This document shows, in pieces, positions 1 through 9,135 of a stretch of 64,000 nt of DNA (position 1 is its first letter; the number at the start of each line of letters is the position of its first letter). This DNA is from Cherax quadricarinatus. Lineage: Eukaryota > Arthropoda > Malacostraca > Decapoda > Parastacidae. The stretch covers positions 101,677,664 through 101,741,663 of the forward strand of contig NC_091292.1 in assembly GCF_038502225.1 (NCBI RefSeq). The letters are read 5' to 3'. A model generated the notes under the pieces. That model did no database searches, was not told the origin of the DNA, and worked only from the letters and a program-made list of their open reading frames with translations. Position numbers and translations under genes: made by a program.

Positions 1-851
1 GATTGGAGGGAGAGAGAATGGAGGAAGTGAATGTATTCAGATATTTGGGAGTGGACGTGTCAGCTGATGGGTCTATGAAGGATGAGGTGAATCATAGAAT
101 TGATGAGGGGAAAAGGGTGAGTGGTGCACTTAGGAGTCTGTGGAGACAAAGAACTTTGTCCTTGGAGGCAAAGAGGGGAATGTATAAGAGTATAGTTTTA
201 CCAACGCTCTTATATGGGTGTGAAGCATGGGTGATGAATGTTGCAGCGAGGAGAAGGCTGGAGGCAGTGGAGATGTCATGTCTGAGGGCAATGTGTGGTG
301 TGAATATAATGCAGAGAATTCGTAGTTTGGAAGTTAGGAGGAGGTGCGGGATTACAAAACCTGTTGTCCAGAGGGCTGAGGAAGGGTTGTTGAGGTGGTT
401 CGGACATGTAGAGAGAATGGAGCGAAACAGAATGACTTCAAGAGTGTATCAGTCTGTAGTGGAAGGAAGGCGGGGTAGGGGTCGGCCTAGCAAAGGTTGA
501 AGGGAGGGGGTAAAGGAGGTTTTGTGTGCGAGGGGCTTGGACTTCCAGCAGGCGTGCGTGAGCGTGTTTGATAGGAGTGAATGGAGACGAATGTTTTTTA
601 ATGCTTGACGTGCTGTTGGAGTGTGAGCAAAGTAACATTTATGAAGGGGTTCAGGGAAACCGGCAGGCCGGACTTGAGTCCTGGAGATGGGAAGTACACT
701 GCCTGCACTCTGAAGGAGGGGTGTTAATGTTGCAGTTTAAAAACTGTAGTGTAAAGCACCCTTCTGGCAAGACAGTGATGGAGTGAATGATGGTGAAAGT
801 TTTTCTTTTTCGGGCCACCCTGCCTTGGTGGGAATCGGCCAGTGTGATAAA

Positions 852-860
<9 letters not shown>
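1..860 (+). mobile_element. RTE-clade LINE (subfamily A1), 3' end
   Basis: This is the 3' part of a non-LTR retrotransposon whose full-length relative lies at 25791-29944 on the other strand. It holds the end of the reverse-transcriptase ORF, a 3' UTR of about 240 bp and an A-rich tail (849-860). The 3' UTR ends in the family signature GGCCACCCTGCCTTGGTGGG followed by AATCGGCCAGTGTGATAA. The 5' side is cut by the window edge. The tail runs straight into a TA microsatellite. Confidence 0.9.
3..608 (+). pseudogene. RTE ORF2 C-terminus with a premature stop
   Basis: The reading frame encodes the C-terminal tail of an RTE-type reverse transcriptase, with the motifs VFRYLGVDVSADG, LLYGCEAW and RWFGHVERM that recur in every RTE copy in the window. 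At 498-500 a TGA replaces the TGG tryptophan found at the same place in the copies at 36650-38396 and 44989-46800. The frame then stays open to the family's usual stop at 606-608. This copy therefore lacks the last 35 residues and is also cut at its 5' side by the window edge. It is a dead fragment. Confidence 0.85.
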
Positions 861-912
<52 letters not shown>

Positions 913-930
913 CATATATATATATATATA
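861..930. repeat. (TA)n microsatellite
   Basis: Almost pure TA repeat, with ACATACA interruptions near 908-914, placed between the A-tail of the RTE copy and the reverse-oriented end of LINE B. It probably grew from the A/T-rich tail of the LINE. Confidence 0.95.
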
Positions 931-1907
931 TACCTGGAGTTTACCTGGAGAGAGTTCCGGGGGTCAACGCCCCCGCAGCACGGTCTGTGACCAGGCCTCC
1001 TGGTGGATCAGAGCCTGATCAACCAGGCTGTTGCTGCTGGCTACACGCAAACCAACGTACGAGCCACATCCCGGCTGATCAGGAACTGACTTTAGTTGCT
1101 TGTCCAGTGCCAGCTTGAAGACTGCCAGGGGTCTGTTGGTAATCCCCCTTATGTGTGCTGGGAGGCAGTTGAACAGTCTCGGGCCCCTGACACTTATTGT
1201 ATGGTCTCTTAACGTGCTAGTGACACCCCTGCTTTTCATTGGGGGGATGGTGCATCGTCTGCCAAGTCTTTTGCTTTCGTAGTGAGTGATTTTCGTGTGC
1301 AAGTTCGGTACTAGTCCCTCTAGGATTTTCCAGGTGTATATAATCATGTATCTCTCCCTCCTGCGTTCCAGGGAATACAGGTTTAGAAACCTCAAGCGCT
1401 CCCAGTAATTGAGGTGTTTTATCTCCGTTATGCGCGCCTTGAAAGTTCTCTGTACATTTTCTAGGTCGGCAATTTCACCTGCCTTGAAAGGTGCTGTTAG
1501 TGTGCAGCAATATTCCAGCCTAGATAGAACAAGTGACCTGAAGAGTGTCATCATGGGCTTGGCCTCCCTAGTTTTGAAGGTTCTCATTATCCATCCTGTC
1601 ATTTCTCTAGCAGATGCGATTGATACAATGTTATGGTCCTTGAAGGTGAGATCCTCCTACATGATCACTCCCAGGTCTTTGACGTTGGTGTTTCGCTCTA
1701 TTTCGTGGCCAAAATTTGTTTTGTACTCTGATGAAGATTTAATTTCCTCATGTTTACCATATCTGAGTAATTGAAATTTCTCATCGTTGAACTTCATATT
1801 GTTTTCTGCAGCCCACTGAAAGATTTGGTTGATGTCCGCCTGGAGCCTTGCAGTGTCTGCTATGGAAGACACTGTCATGCAGATTCGGGTGTCATCTGCA
1901 AAGGAAG
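931..1907 (-). mobile_element. LINE B copy 1, 3' portion (interrupted)
   Basis: Reverse-oriented non-LTR retrotransposon (CR1/Jockey-like, called LINE B here). Minus-strand frame 964-1602 encodes the C-terminal region after the RT, with motifs such as LEYCCTLTAP, NLYSLERRRERYM and RGPRLFNCLPAHIRG. The 3' end is a short repeat of ACTCCAGGTA type. The copy is split at 1907 by the Gypsy element: GGAAG lies just before the LTR (1903-1907) and again just after it (6255-6259), and the LINE continues at 6255-6411. In undisturbed copies the target reads GCAAAGGAAGACACGG. It is 5' truncated in the RT region. Confidence 0.85.
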
Positions 1908-2246
1908 TGTTGTGATAGAAACACAGGCCTTATCTCTAGGCTTTATTGAACATAGAATCTTCATAGTACTTCTGCAACAACAAAATATAATGACTAGTAC
2001 ATCTAATAATGGCTTCTACAGGGATGGTGATGTCTTGCATATGTCAAGAGAAAAGTTATAACTACAGGCCACATATTTAAACTCACCATGTAATCTGCAT
2101 CGGTGATAAATGGATAAAGTAGGAGAGAATCACACACCATATGTTGGTGCCCATGACGCACGCCAAACTGTTGTTGTTGTTAAGGGCCCCTAGAGGTGGT
2201 GCAGTATTATCCTGCTGCTGCTCCCCACAGGACCAGTATCACTACA
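1908..2246 (-). repeat. Gypsy-1 3' LTR
   Basis: 339-bp LTR; reads the same as 5916-6254 by eye. In element orientation it runs from TGTAGTGATA to TATCACAACA, giving imperfect terminal inverted repeats. It contains the TATA box, the AATAAA signal and the 18-nt segment complementary to the primer-binding region. Confidence 0.95.
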
Positions 2247-2259
2247 ATCTCCCCCTTCT
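2247..2259 (-). other. Gypsy-1 polypurine tract
   Basis: Element-strand AGAAGGGGGAGAT directly abuts the 3' LTR. It is the expected plus-strand DNA primer, and the same 13 bases sit at 12669-12681 in the second copy. Confidence 0.85.
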
Positions 2260-2265
2260 AAAATA

Positions 2266-5200
2266 TCAGAGACAGTAATCTCCCAAACTGTTAGGTGGGC
2301 GACGTACACGTCCCGACCTTCGTAGCCCTTGAGCCTCTTCACCAGGTTCGATATTTTCCAGCGGGGTTTGATTAACTGCTGGAGCAGAATCCTCTATTTC
2401 CATAGGGGTAGTCTCAAGGGGCTTTCCAGGAGAAAACGAAGCATCTTTCACATCTATTGGTGTATCTTGAGATTCCACACTAATAGGGATTTCAACTGGG
2501 GCTAAATGTCTTGTAGATACTGTAGTCTCTTCACCATTTTGGTAGCGAATGTGGGCGTAATGTGGATTAGCTTGCAGGAGCTCTACCTCTTCCACTAAAG
2601 GATCCGTCTTGTTCATCCTACGGTGACTCTTCAGGAGAACGGGTCCAGGATGACATAACCAAGTGGGCACGGAGGCTCCCGTAGAGGAACGACGTGAATA
2701 GTTGAGGAGTCTTTCATGAGGGGTTGCATTAGTAGCTGTGCACAGCAGTGATCTAATAGAGTGAAGTGCATCAGGTAGGACAGTTTGCCAGTGTTGAACA
2801 GGTAGATTGCGCGACTTTAATGTCATTGTAACTGCCTTCCATATAGTACCATTGAACCGCTCCACTTGACCATTGCCTTGAGGGTTGTAGCTTGTTGTTC
2901 TGCTGCAGGCAATACCTTTGCTAGCCAAAAACTCCTGAAGTTCGTTACTCATGAACGAGGATCCCCTGTCTGAATGGATATAAGCTGGCATACCAAAAAT
3001 AGAGAACAACTGTGAAAGACAACTAATAACAGTTGAAGCAGCCATATTTGCACAGGGGAATACAAAGGGAAACCTTGAATATTCATCTACTATGTTAAGG
3101 AAATACCTATTCTGATTTGTGCTTGGTAGAGGTCCTTTGAAATCTATATTCAATCTTTCGAAAGGCTGGGTGGATTTTATGAGATGAGTCTTCTCTGGCT
3201 GATGAAAGTTTGGCTTGCACTCTGCACATACTCTGCATGCTCTGATCACTTGTCGCACATCTTCCACTGAGTAGGGCATGTTCTTTGATTTGACAAAATG
3301 GTACAGGCGTGTAACTCCTGGGTGACACAAAGCCTTGTGGAGAGCTGAGAGTGATTGCAAATCATGACATGCTGCTCCACAGTGGGACCTAGAGAATGCA
3401 TCAGGTGAGATGTTCTCTTGACCCGGTCGGTACAGAATATCAAAGTCATAACACGATAGTTCCATCCTCCAGCGTAATATCTTGTCATTCTTTATCCTAC
3501 TTTTGTGCCTCTTGTCGAACATATACATCACGGACCGTTGGTCAGTCCTTATGGTGAAATGTCTACCAGTTAAATAATGCCTCCAGTGGCGAACTGCTTC
3601 TATGATGGCCTGGGCTTCCTTTTCTACAGCAGCATAACATTTCTCTGATCCTTGAAAAGTTCTCGAAAAGAAGGCTACTGGTCGTCCTGCCTGAGATAAG
3701 ACTGCAGCAATGGCAATGTCAGATGCATCCGTTTCCACTTCGAATGGTAGGGACTCATCAATGGCTTGAACTACTGAGTTTTCAATGTCCTGTTTGAGAG
3801 TATGGAAAGCGGCTTCTGCTTCCTTTGTCACAGGAAATGTGGTAGCACTCAATGGGCGGACTTTACTTGAATAGTTGTAGATCCATTGTGAGTAATAAGC
3901 AAAGAGACCAAGAGTTCTTCGGAGTGACTTTTTGTCTTGAGGCATTGGAAGTTCCCGTAGAGGTCGTAGTCGTTCAGGGTCTGGGAATATTGAACCTCCT
4001 TCCACTACATAACCAAGGATGCTAAGCCTTTTAGTTGAAAAAGTGCACTTTTCCTCATTGTAACTGATATTTTTCTTCTTGGCGGCTTCCAAAAACTTAT
4101 CAAGGTTTGCATCATGTTCCTCCTGGGTCTTGCCACAAATGGTAACATTATCTAAATACGCGTAAGTTCCCATGAGTTGCTCTTCCTGAATGAGTGAATC
4201 CATAATTCGTTGGAAGCAGGCTACCCCATTGGTGACTCCAAAAGGGACTCTGGTAAACTGATACAGGCCATCACTAGCCTGAAACGCTGTGTATGGTTTA
4301 TCTTCATTCCTTATAGGGACTTGATGATAGGCACTCTGCAGATCAATTGTGCTAAACACGTAGTACTGAGCAATTTTGTTCACTGTATCGTCAATTCGAG
4401 GTAGAGGGTACCCATCAAGAAGTGTAAATTTGTTGATTGTCTCAGAGTAATCGATAGCCAGTCTCCGTTTCCTATAACCATCTTTAACAACAACAACCTG
4501 TGCACGCCAAGGGGAATCACTCGGTTCTATAATACCCTCCTTCAGCAGCCTCTGAGTTTCTTTCTCAATGAACATCCGATCCTCATAAGAATAGCGGCGT
4601 GACTTAGCTGATATAGGATGGCAATCCGCGGTAAGATTTGCAAACAGCTTTGGTGGGTCTACCCTTAAAGTGCTAAGCCCACAGACAACAAGAGGAGGCA
4701 GTTCACCTCCATATGTTAAGGTGACACTACCATGCAGCTTCTGAAAGTCCTGACCAAGGATAACATCAGAGCACAGTTGTGGCAGAATAGCTAAATGTAC
4801 ATCTTGATAATCCTTTCCATTAACTCTGAGATTTACCTTACAAAACCCTAAGGTCTGAATAGAGAGAGATGTTGATGCCATGGAAACGGTACCTGATGAG
4901 TGATGTAGAGTCAAGGAGAGCCGTTTAACTAAGTCAAGGTTGATGAAACTCTCTGAGCTGCCACTATCAATAAGACCATCTACTTCTGTTCCTTTGATGA
5001 ATACTTTCACAACTGCCTTTGACAGTGAATTTGGAGTAGCCGCAGAAGTCACTGTTGCTAGAGTCGCATGATCACTGGAATGTGTGGAGGCACTAGCTCT
5101 TGTTGATGCATTAGCACGACATACTTTAGCAAAGTGACCTTTCTTGTGGCATTTATGGCACATTGCTTCACGAGCAGGACACTTTGGACGTGGATGTCTT

Positions 5201-5853
5201 GAAAAACCACAAAAGAAACACACCGTACCTGCTGCTGCTGTCACTGAGGCAGGTTCCCCAGTAACTTCATTGCAAGAGTCTTGGTCAGGAATTGCAGCAC
5301 TTACCACTCGAGAAGGCTGAGTGGTACTGTATACTTCAGAATTCTTCTGGGCTGAATCTAGAGCTCTTGCCTGGTCAAAGGCAGCGGCTAAGTCGAGAGT
5401 TTTATTCTCCAATAAACGCTGCCTTATTATTGGTGATTGCAGGCCACTGATAAAAGCATCCCTGATGGACTCTTCACAATACTGAGCAGCTGTCACTGCT
5501 TGGAAGTGACAGTCCTTACCTAAAATTTTCAGTGCTTGAAAGTATTCCTCTAAGGACTCATCAATCTGCTGGCGGCGAGTTGCAAGGCGATAGCGTGCAA
5601 AGATTTCATTTGTAGGTTTAATATACTGAGACTTGAGGGTTTTGATAGCATCTTCGTAGGTATTACACTCAGAAATAGCCTCATATATCTTAGGTGACAC
5701 AAAATTGATGAGCAGACTTAGTTTATCTAGATCTTCTTTAGGAAGGGCTCCCAAGAAGTTTTCGAAAGTCTTAAACCAGTGCTTCCATTCCTGAGCAGCC
5801 GTTGATAAGCTGGGGTCACAGTCTAGCCTCTCAGGTTTCAGTAAACGCTCCAT
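2266..5853 (-). CDS. Gypsy-type gag-pol polyprotein, intact (1195 aa)
   Basis: One uninterrupted frame from a true ATG to TGA. Visible in order: a gag-like region (residues 1-205); two CCHC zinc knuckles (C212-C225 and C232-C245); aspartic protease with DSGS (297-300); reverse transcriptase (about 430-610) with [12 protein letters not shown] and RVPFGVTNG; RNase H (about 700-820) with ETDAS and RTDQRS; an HHCC integrase finger (H844/H852, C873/C876); integrase core with D904, D962 and E998; then a basic C-terminus. The usual RT YxDD box reads YLDN (566-569); the broken second copy has the same, so this belongs to the family. There is no env and no gag/pol frameshift, and the protein is compact for a Gypsy polyprotein. 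With identical LTRs this copy may be active. Expression is driven from the 5' LTR at 5916-6254. Confidence 0.93.
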   Translation of the reverse strand: MERLLKPERLDCDPSLSTAAQEWKHWFKTFENFLGALPKEDLDKLSLLINFVSPKIYEAISECNTYEDAIKTLKSQYIKPTNEIFARYRLATRRQQIDESLEEYFQALKILGKDCHFQAVTAAQYCEESIRDAFISGLQSPIIRQRLLENKTLDLAAAFDQARALDSAQKNSEVYSTTQPSRVVSAAIPDQDSCNEVTGEPASVTAAAGTVCFFCGFSRHPRPKCPAREAMCHKCHKKGHFAKVCRANASTRASASTHSSDHATLATVTSAATPNSLSKAVVKVFIKGTEVDGLIDSGSSESFINLDLVKRLSLTLHHSSGTVSMASTSLSIQTLGFCKVNLRVNGKDYQDVHLAILPQLCSDVILGQDFQKLHGSVTLTYGGELPPLVVCGLSTLRVDPPKLFANLTADCHPISAKSRRYSYEDRMFIEKETQRLLKEGIIEPSDSPWRAQVVVVKDGYRKRRLAIDYSETINKFTLLDGYPLPRIDDTVNKIAQYYVFSTIDLQSAYHQVPIRNEDKPYTAFQASDGLYQFTRVPFGVTNGVACFQRIMDSLIQEEQLMGTYAYLDNVTICGKTQEEHDANLDKFLEAAKKKNISYNEEKCTFSTKRLSILGYVVEGGSIFPDPERLRPLRELPMPQDKKSLRRTLGLFAYYSQWIYNYSSKVRPLSATTFPVTKEAEAAFHTLKQDIENSVVQAIDESLPFEVETDASDIAIAAVLSQAGRPVAFFSRTFQGSEKCYAAVEKEAQAIIEAVRHWRHYLTGRHFTIRTDQRSVMYMFDKRHKSRIKNDKILRWRMELSCYDFDILYRPGQENISPDAFSRSHCGAACHDLQSLSALHKALCHPGVTRLYHFVKSKNMPYSVEDVRQVIRACRVCAECKPNFHQPEKTHLIKSTQPFERLNIDFKGPLPSTNQNRYFLNIVDEYSRFPFVFPCANMAASTVISCLSQLFSIFGMPAYIHSDRGSSFMSNELQEFLASKGIACSRTTSYNPQGNGQVERFNGTIWKAVTMTLKSRNLPVQHWQTVLPDALHSIRSLLCTATNATPHERLLNYSRRSSTGASVPTWLCHPGPVLLKSHRRMNKTDPLVEEVELLQANPHYAHIRYQNGEETTVSTRHLAPVEIPISVESQDTPIDVKDASFSPGKPLETTPMEIEDSAPAVNQTPLENIEPGEEAQGLRRSGRVRRPPNSLGDYCL

Positions 5854-5896
5854 GTTGTGATGTAGTCTAGCGCAGGGTCACCACCAGGTAGCCCAG

Positions 5897-5914
5897 GATT
5901 CTATGTTCAATAAA
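5897..5914 (-). promoter_or_regulatory. Primer-binding region, candidate self-priming site
   Basis: One base inside the 5' LTR, element-strand TTTATTGAACATAGAATC is the exact reverse complement of GATTCTATGTTCAATAAA inside the LTR (5950-5967). That LTR stretch begins 30 bases after a TATATTTT box. If transcription starts there, the first 18 nt of the RNA could fold back and prime minus-strand DNA, as known for Tf1. No match to a common tRNA 3' end (a TGG start) is seen here. The mechanism is inference; the complementarity is direct. Confidence 0.7.
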
Positions 5915-5915
5915 T

Positions 5916-6254
5916 TGTTGTGATAGAAACACAGGCCTTATCTCTAGGCTTTATTGAACATAGAATCTTCATAGTACTTCTGCAACAACAAAATATAATG
6001 ACTAGTACATCTAATAATGGCTTCTACAGGGATGGTGATGTCTTGCATATGTCAAGAGAAAAGTTATAACTACAGGCCACATATTTAAACTCACCATGTA
6101 ATCTGCATCGGTGATAAATGGATAAAGTAGGAGAGAATCACACACCATATGTTGGTGCCCATGACGCACGCCAAACTGTTGTTGTTGTTAAGGGCCCCTA
6201 GAGGTGGTGCAGTATTATCCTGCTGCTGCTCCCCACAGGACCAGTATCACTACA
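5916..6254 (-). repeat. Gypsy-1 5' LTR
   Basis: 339 bp, no difference seen from 1908-2246. A TATA box (5990-5997), the AATAAA signal (within 5950-5967) and a short U5 of about 34 bp can be read on the element strand. Confidence 0.95.
5990..5997 (-). promoter_or_regulatory. LTR TATA box
   Basis: TATATTTT on the element strand, with its first T exactly 30 bases before the G of GATTCTATG at 5967, the proposed transcript start. The same spacing occurs in the second copy (8992 to 9022). Confidence 0.6.
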
Positions 6255-6411
6255 GGAAGACACGGTGCTGTGGCTGACATCCTTGTCTCTGTCGGATATG
6301 AGGATGAGGAACAAGATGGGAGCGAGTACTGTGCCTTGTGGAACAGAGCTTTTCACCGTAGCTGCCTCGGACTTTACTCTGTTGACGACTACTCTCTGTT
6401 TGCACAGAACT
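6255..6411 (-). mobile_element. LINE B copy 1, continuation after Gypsy-1
   Basis: Continues LINE B from 1907 with the GGAAG duplication at 6255-6259. On the minus strand it encodes part of the RT (SSVPQGTVLAPILFLILIS region, degraded). It stops at about 6400-6411, where an oppositely oriented LINE B begins. The 14-mer GTTTGCACAGAACT is present twice at this junction. Confidence 0.8.
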
Positions 6412-6414
6412 TGT

Positions 6415-6637
6415 TTGCACAGAACTGCTTAATGCCTCAAATGATGTAGTGGAAGTTTTAGCAGTAAAGATCGAGAACCAAAACCTAGTCATTGTGGTAG
6501 TCTACAAGCCTCCGGATGCAACGTCCCAGCAAGTCCAGGAACGGCTGTTAAAAATTGACCACTGTCTGGAAAATCTGCCAGCTCCTGCCCCCAACATCTT
6601 GCTCCTGGGGGATTTCAACTTAAGGCACCTAAAATGA
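6415..6637 (+). pseudogene. LINE B endonuclease fragment
   Basis: Part of an apurinic-type (EEP) endonuclease: VVVYKPPD and the active-site-like LLGDFNL are readable. The frame ends at TGA 6635-6637, and the following segment is disrupted by a CA microsatellite. The endonuclease C-terminal SDHN motif (TIYSDHNIIEVQ) is found further on at about 6893-6928. Confidence 0.75.
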
Positions 6638-6693
6638 AGGAATATAGCAAATAATGTTGCAGAAATAACACCAGGAGACAGCTCTGACGAGAA

Positions 6694-6695
<2 letters not shown>

Positions 6696-6760
<65 letters not shown>
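6696..6760. repeat. (CA)n microsatellite inside LINE B
   Basis: About 32 CA units interrupt the endonuclease coding region of LINE B copy 2 between GACGAGAACT and GAGCTTTTAA. Confidence 0.95.
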
Positions 6761-6763
<3 letters not shown>

Positions 6764-8734
6764 CTTTTAAATCTCTGCACAAAATTCAATTTAAACCAGC
6801 AAATAATAGAGCCTACTAGACTGGAGAATACACTAGACCTCATCTTCACTAGCAATGATGATCTGGTACGAAATGTCACCATATCAAAAACAATATACTC
6901 AGATCACAACATAATTGAGGTTCAGGCATGTATGCGCAGAGCCCCAGACCGACATAATGAGATTAATCACGAGGGAGCATTCACCAAATTCAACTTCAAT
7001 AACAAAAACATAAAGTGGGACCAAGTAAACCAAGTCCTAACCGATATAAGCTGGGAAGATAGACTAAGCAACACAGACCCCAACATATGCCTAGAACAGA
7101 TTAACTCGGCGGCACTCGATGTATGCACAAGGCTTATTCCTCTAAGAAAAAGGAGTAGATGTAAAATAGAAAGAGACAGGCGCTCCCTTTACAGGCGACG
7201 GAAAAGAATAACAGAGCGGCTAAAAGAGGTCAATCTATCTGAAATGCGTAGGGAGTCACTGGTCAGAGAAATAGCAAGCATCGAACTTAAGCTAAAGGAA
7301 TCTTATAGGAGTCAGGAATCACGGGAAGAACTAAAAGCCATAAATGAAATCGAAAGAAACCCAAAGTATTTATTTTCCTATGCCAAATCAAAGTCGAGAA
7401 CAACGTCCAGTATTGGGCCCCTACTTAAACAAGATGGGTCCTACACAGATGACAGCAAGGAAATGAGTGAGCTACTCAAGTCCCAATATGACTCAGTTTT
7501 TAGCAAGCCGCTAACCAGACTAAGAGTCGAAGATCAAAATTAATTTTTTATGAGAGAGCCACATAATTTGGTTAACACAAGCCTATCTGATGTTATCCTG
7601 ACGCCAAATGACTTCGAACAGGCGATAAATGACATGCCCATGCACTCTGCCCCAGGGCCAGACTCATGGAACTCCGTGTTCATCAAGAACTGCAAGAAGC
7701 CCCTATCACGAGCTTTTACCATCCTATGGAGAGGGAGCATGGACACGGGGGTCGTCCCACAGTTACTAAAAACTACAGACATAGCCCTATTCCACAAAGG
7801 GGGCAGTAAAGCAATAGCGAAGAACTACAGACCGATAGCACTAACATCCCATATCATAAAAATCTTTGAAAGGGTCCTAAGCAAGATCGCCACCCATCTA
7901 GAAACCCATCAATTACACAACCCAGGGCAACATGGGTTTAGAACAGGTCGCTCCTGTCTGTCTCAACTATTGGATCACTACGGCAAGGTCCTAGATGCAC
8001 TAGAAGGCAAAAAGAATGCAGATGTAATATATACAGACTTTGCAAAAGCCTTCGACAAGTGTGACCATGGCGTAATAGCGCACAAAATGCGTGCTAAAGG
8101 AATAACAGAAAAAGTTGGTCGATGGATCTATAATTTCCTCACTAACAGAACACAAAGAGTAGTAGTCAACAGAGTAAAGTCTGAGGCAGCTACGGTGAAA
8201 AGCTCTGTTCCACAAGGCACAGTACTCGCTCCCATCTTGTTCCTCATCCTCATATCTGACATAGACAAGGATGTCAGCCACAGCACCGTGTCTTCCTTTG
8301 CAGATGACACCCGAATCTGCATGACAGTGTCTTCCATTGCAGACACTGCAAGGCTCCAGGCGGACATCAACCAAATCTTTCAGTGGGCTGCAGAAAACAA
8401 TATGAAGTTCAACGATGAGAAATTTCAATTACTCAGATATGGTAAACACGAGGAAATTAAATCTTCATCAGAGTACAGAACAAATTCTGGCCACAAAATA
8501 GAGCGAAACACCAACGTCAAAGACCTGAGAGTGATCATGTCGGAGGATCTCACCTTCAAGGACCATAACATTGTATCAATCGCAGCTGCTAGAAAAATGA
8601 CAGGATGGATAATGAGAACCTTCAAAACTAGGGATGCCAAGCCCATGGTGACACTCTTCAGGTCACTTATTCTATCCAGGCTGGAATATTGCTGCACACT
8701 AACAGCACTTTTCAAGGCAGGTGAAATTGCTGAC
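6761..8734 (+). pseudogene. LINE B ORF2: endonuclease end, linker, reverse transcriptase
   Basis: From 6932 to the Gypsy insertion a single frame is open except for one in-frame TAA at 7541-7543. The RT motifs are clear: NYRPIALTS, QHGFRTGRSC, YTDFAKAFDKCDHG, SVPQGTVLAPILF and the catalytic FADDT at about 8299-8313. After this come VSSIADTARLQADIN and the post-RT region. Closest in style to CR1/Jockey-group LINEs; the clade was not tested. The frame is finally broken by the LTR at 8735. The product would nick target DNA and reverse-transcribe its own RNA. Confidence 0.85.
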
Positions 8735-9073
8735 TGTAGTGATACTTCTCCTGTGGGGAGCAGCAACAGGATAATACTGCACCACCTCTCGGGGCCCTTA
8801 ACAACAACAACAGTTTGGTGTGTGTCATGGGCGCCAACATATGGTGTGTGATTCTCTTCTTTTACATCAATATATTAGTGATGCAGATTACATGGTGAGT
8901 TTAAATATGTGGCCTGTAGTTATAACTTTTCTCTTGACATATGCAAGACATCACCATCCCTGTAGAAGCAGTTATTAGATGTACTAGTCATTATATTTTG
9001 TTGTTGCAGAAGTACTATGAAGATTCTATGTTCAATAAAGCCTAGAGATAAGGCCTGTGTTTCTATCACAACA
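8735..9073 (+). repeat. Gypsy-2 5' LTR
   Basis: 339 bp from TGTAGTGATA to TATCACAACA. TATA box TATATTTT at 8992-8999; GATTCTATGTTCAATAAA at 9022-9039, starting 30 bases after the first T of the TATA box. Confidence 0.95.
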
Positions 9074-9074
9074 A

Positions 9075-9092
9075 TTTATTGAACATAGAATC
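9075..9092 (+). promoter_or_regulatory. Gypsy-2 primer-binding region, candidate self-priming site
   Basis: TTTATTGAACATAGAATC lies one base after the LTR and is the perfect reverse complement of 9022-9039. Complementarity stops exactly at the proposed +1 base on one side and at 18 nt on the other. It is retained although the coding region has decayed. Confidence 0.7.
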
Positions 9093-9135
9093 CTGGGCTA
9101 CCTGGTGGTGATCCTGCGCTAGACTACATCACAAC

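Larger units (their letters stand above)
1908..6254 (-). mobile_element. Gypsy LTR retrotransposon 1, complete
   Basis: Complete element of 4347 bp on the minus strand: 5' LTR 5916-6254, primer-binding region 5897-5914, one gag-pol ORF 2266-5853, polypurine tract 2247-2259, 3' LTR 1908-2246. LTR ends read TGTAGTGATA...TATCACAACA. The 5-bp target-site duplication GGAAG lies at 1903-1907 and 6255-6259, inside LINE B. The two LTRs look identical over 339 bp, so insertion is very recent. No env-like ORF is present. The element class follows from the domain order protease, RT, RNase H, integrase (Ty3/Gypsy). Confidence 0.95.
6412..8734 (+). mobile_element. LINE B copy 2, 5' portion (interrupted)
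   Basis: Forward-oriented LINE B, 5' truncated within the endonuclease, then linker, RT and C-terminal region up to 8734. There Gypsy-2 inserted with the 5-bp duplication CTGAC (8730-8734 and 15525-15529). The LINE resumes at 15525. It is arranged head to head with copy 1. Because both copies carry the 3' end, this is not a twin-primed inversion of one insertion. Confidence 0.88.

Noticed and set aside
1409..1774. Plus-strand ORF of 121 codons in LINE B
   Set aside because: Antisense shadow of the LINE B C-terminal region; it recurs opposite other LINE B copies (59856-60221, 60335-60700).
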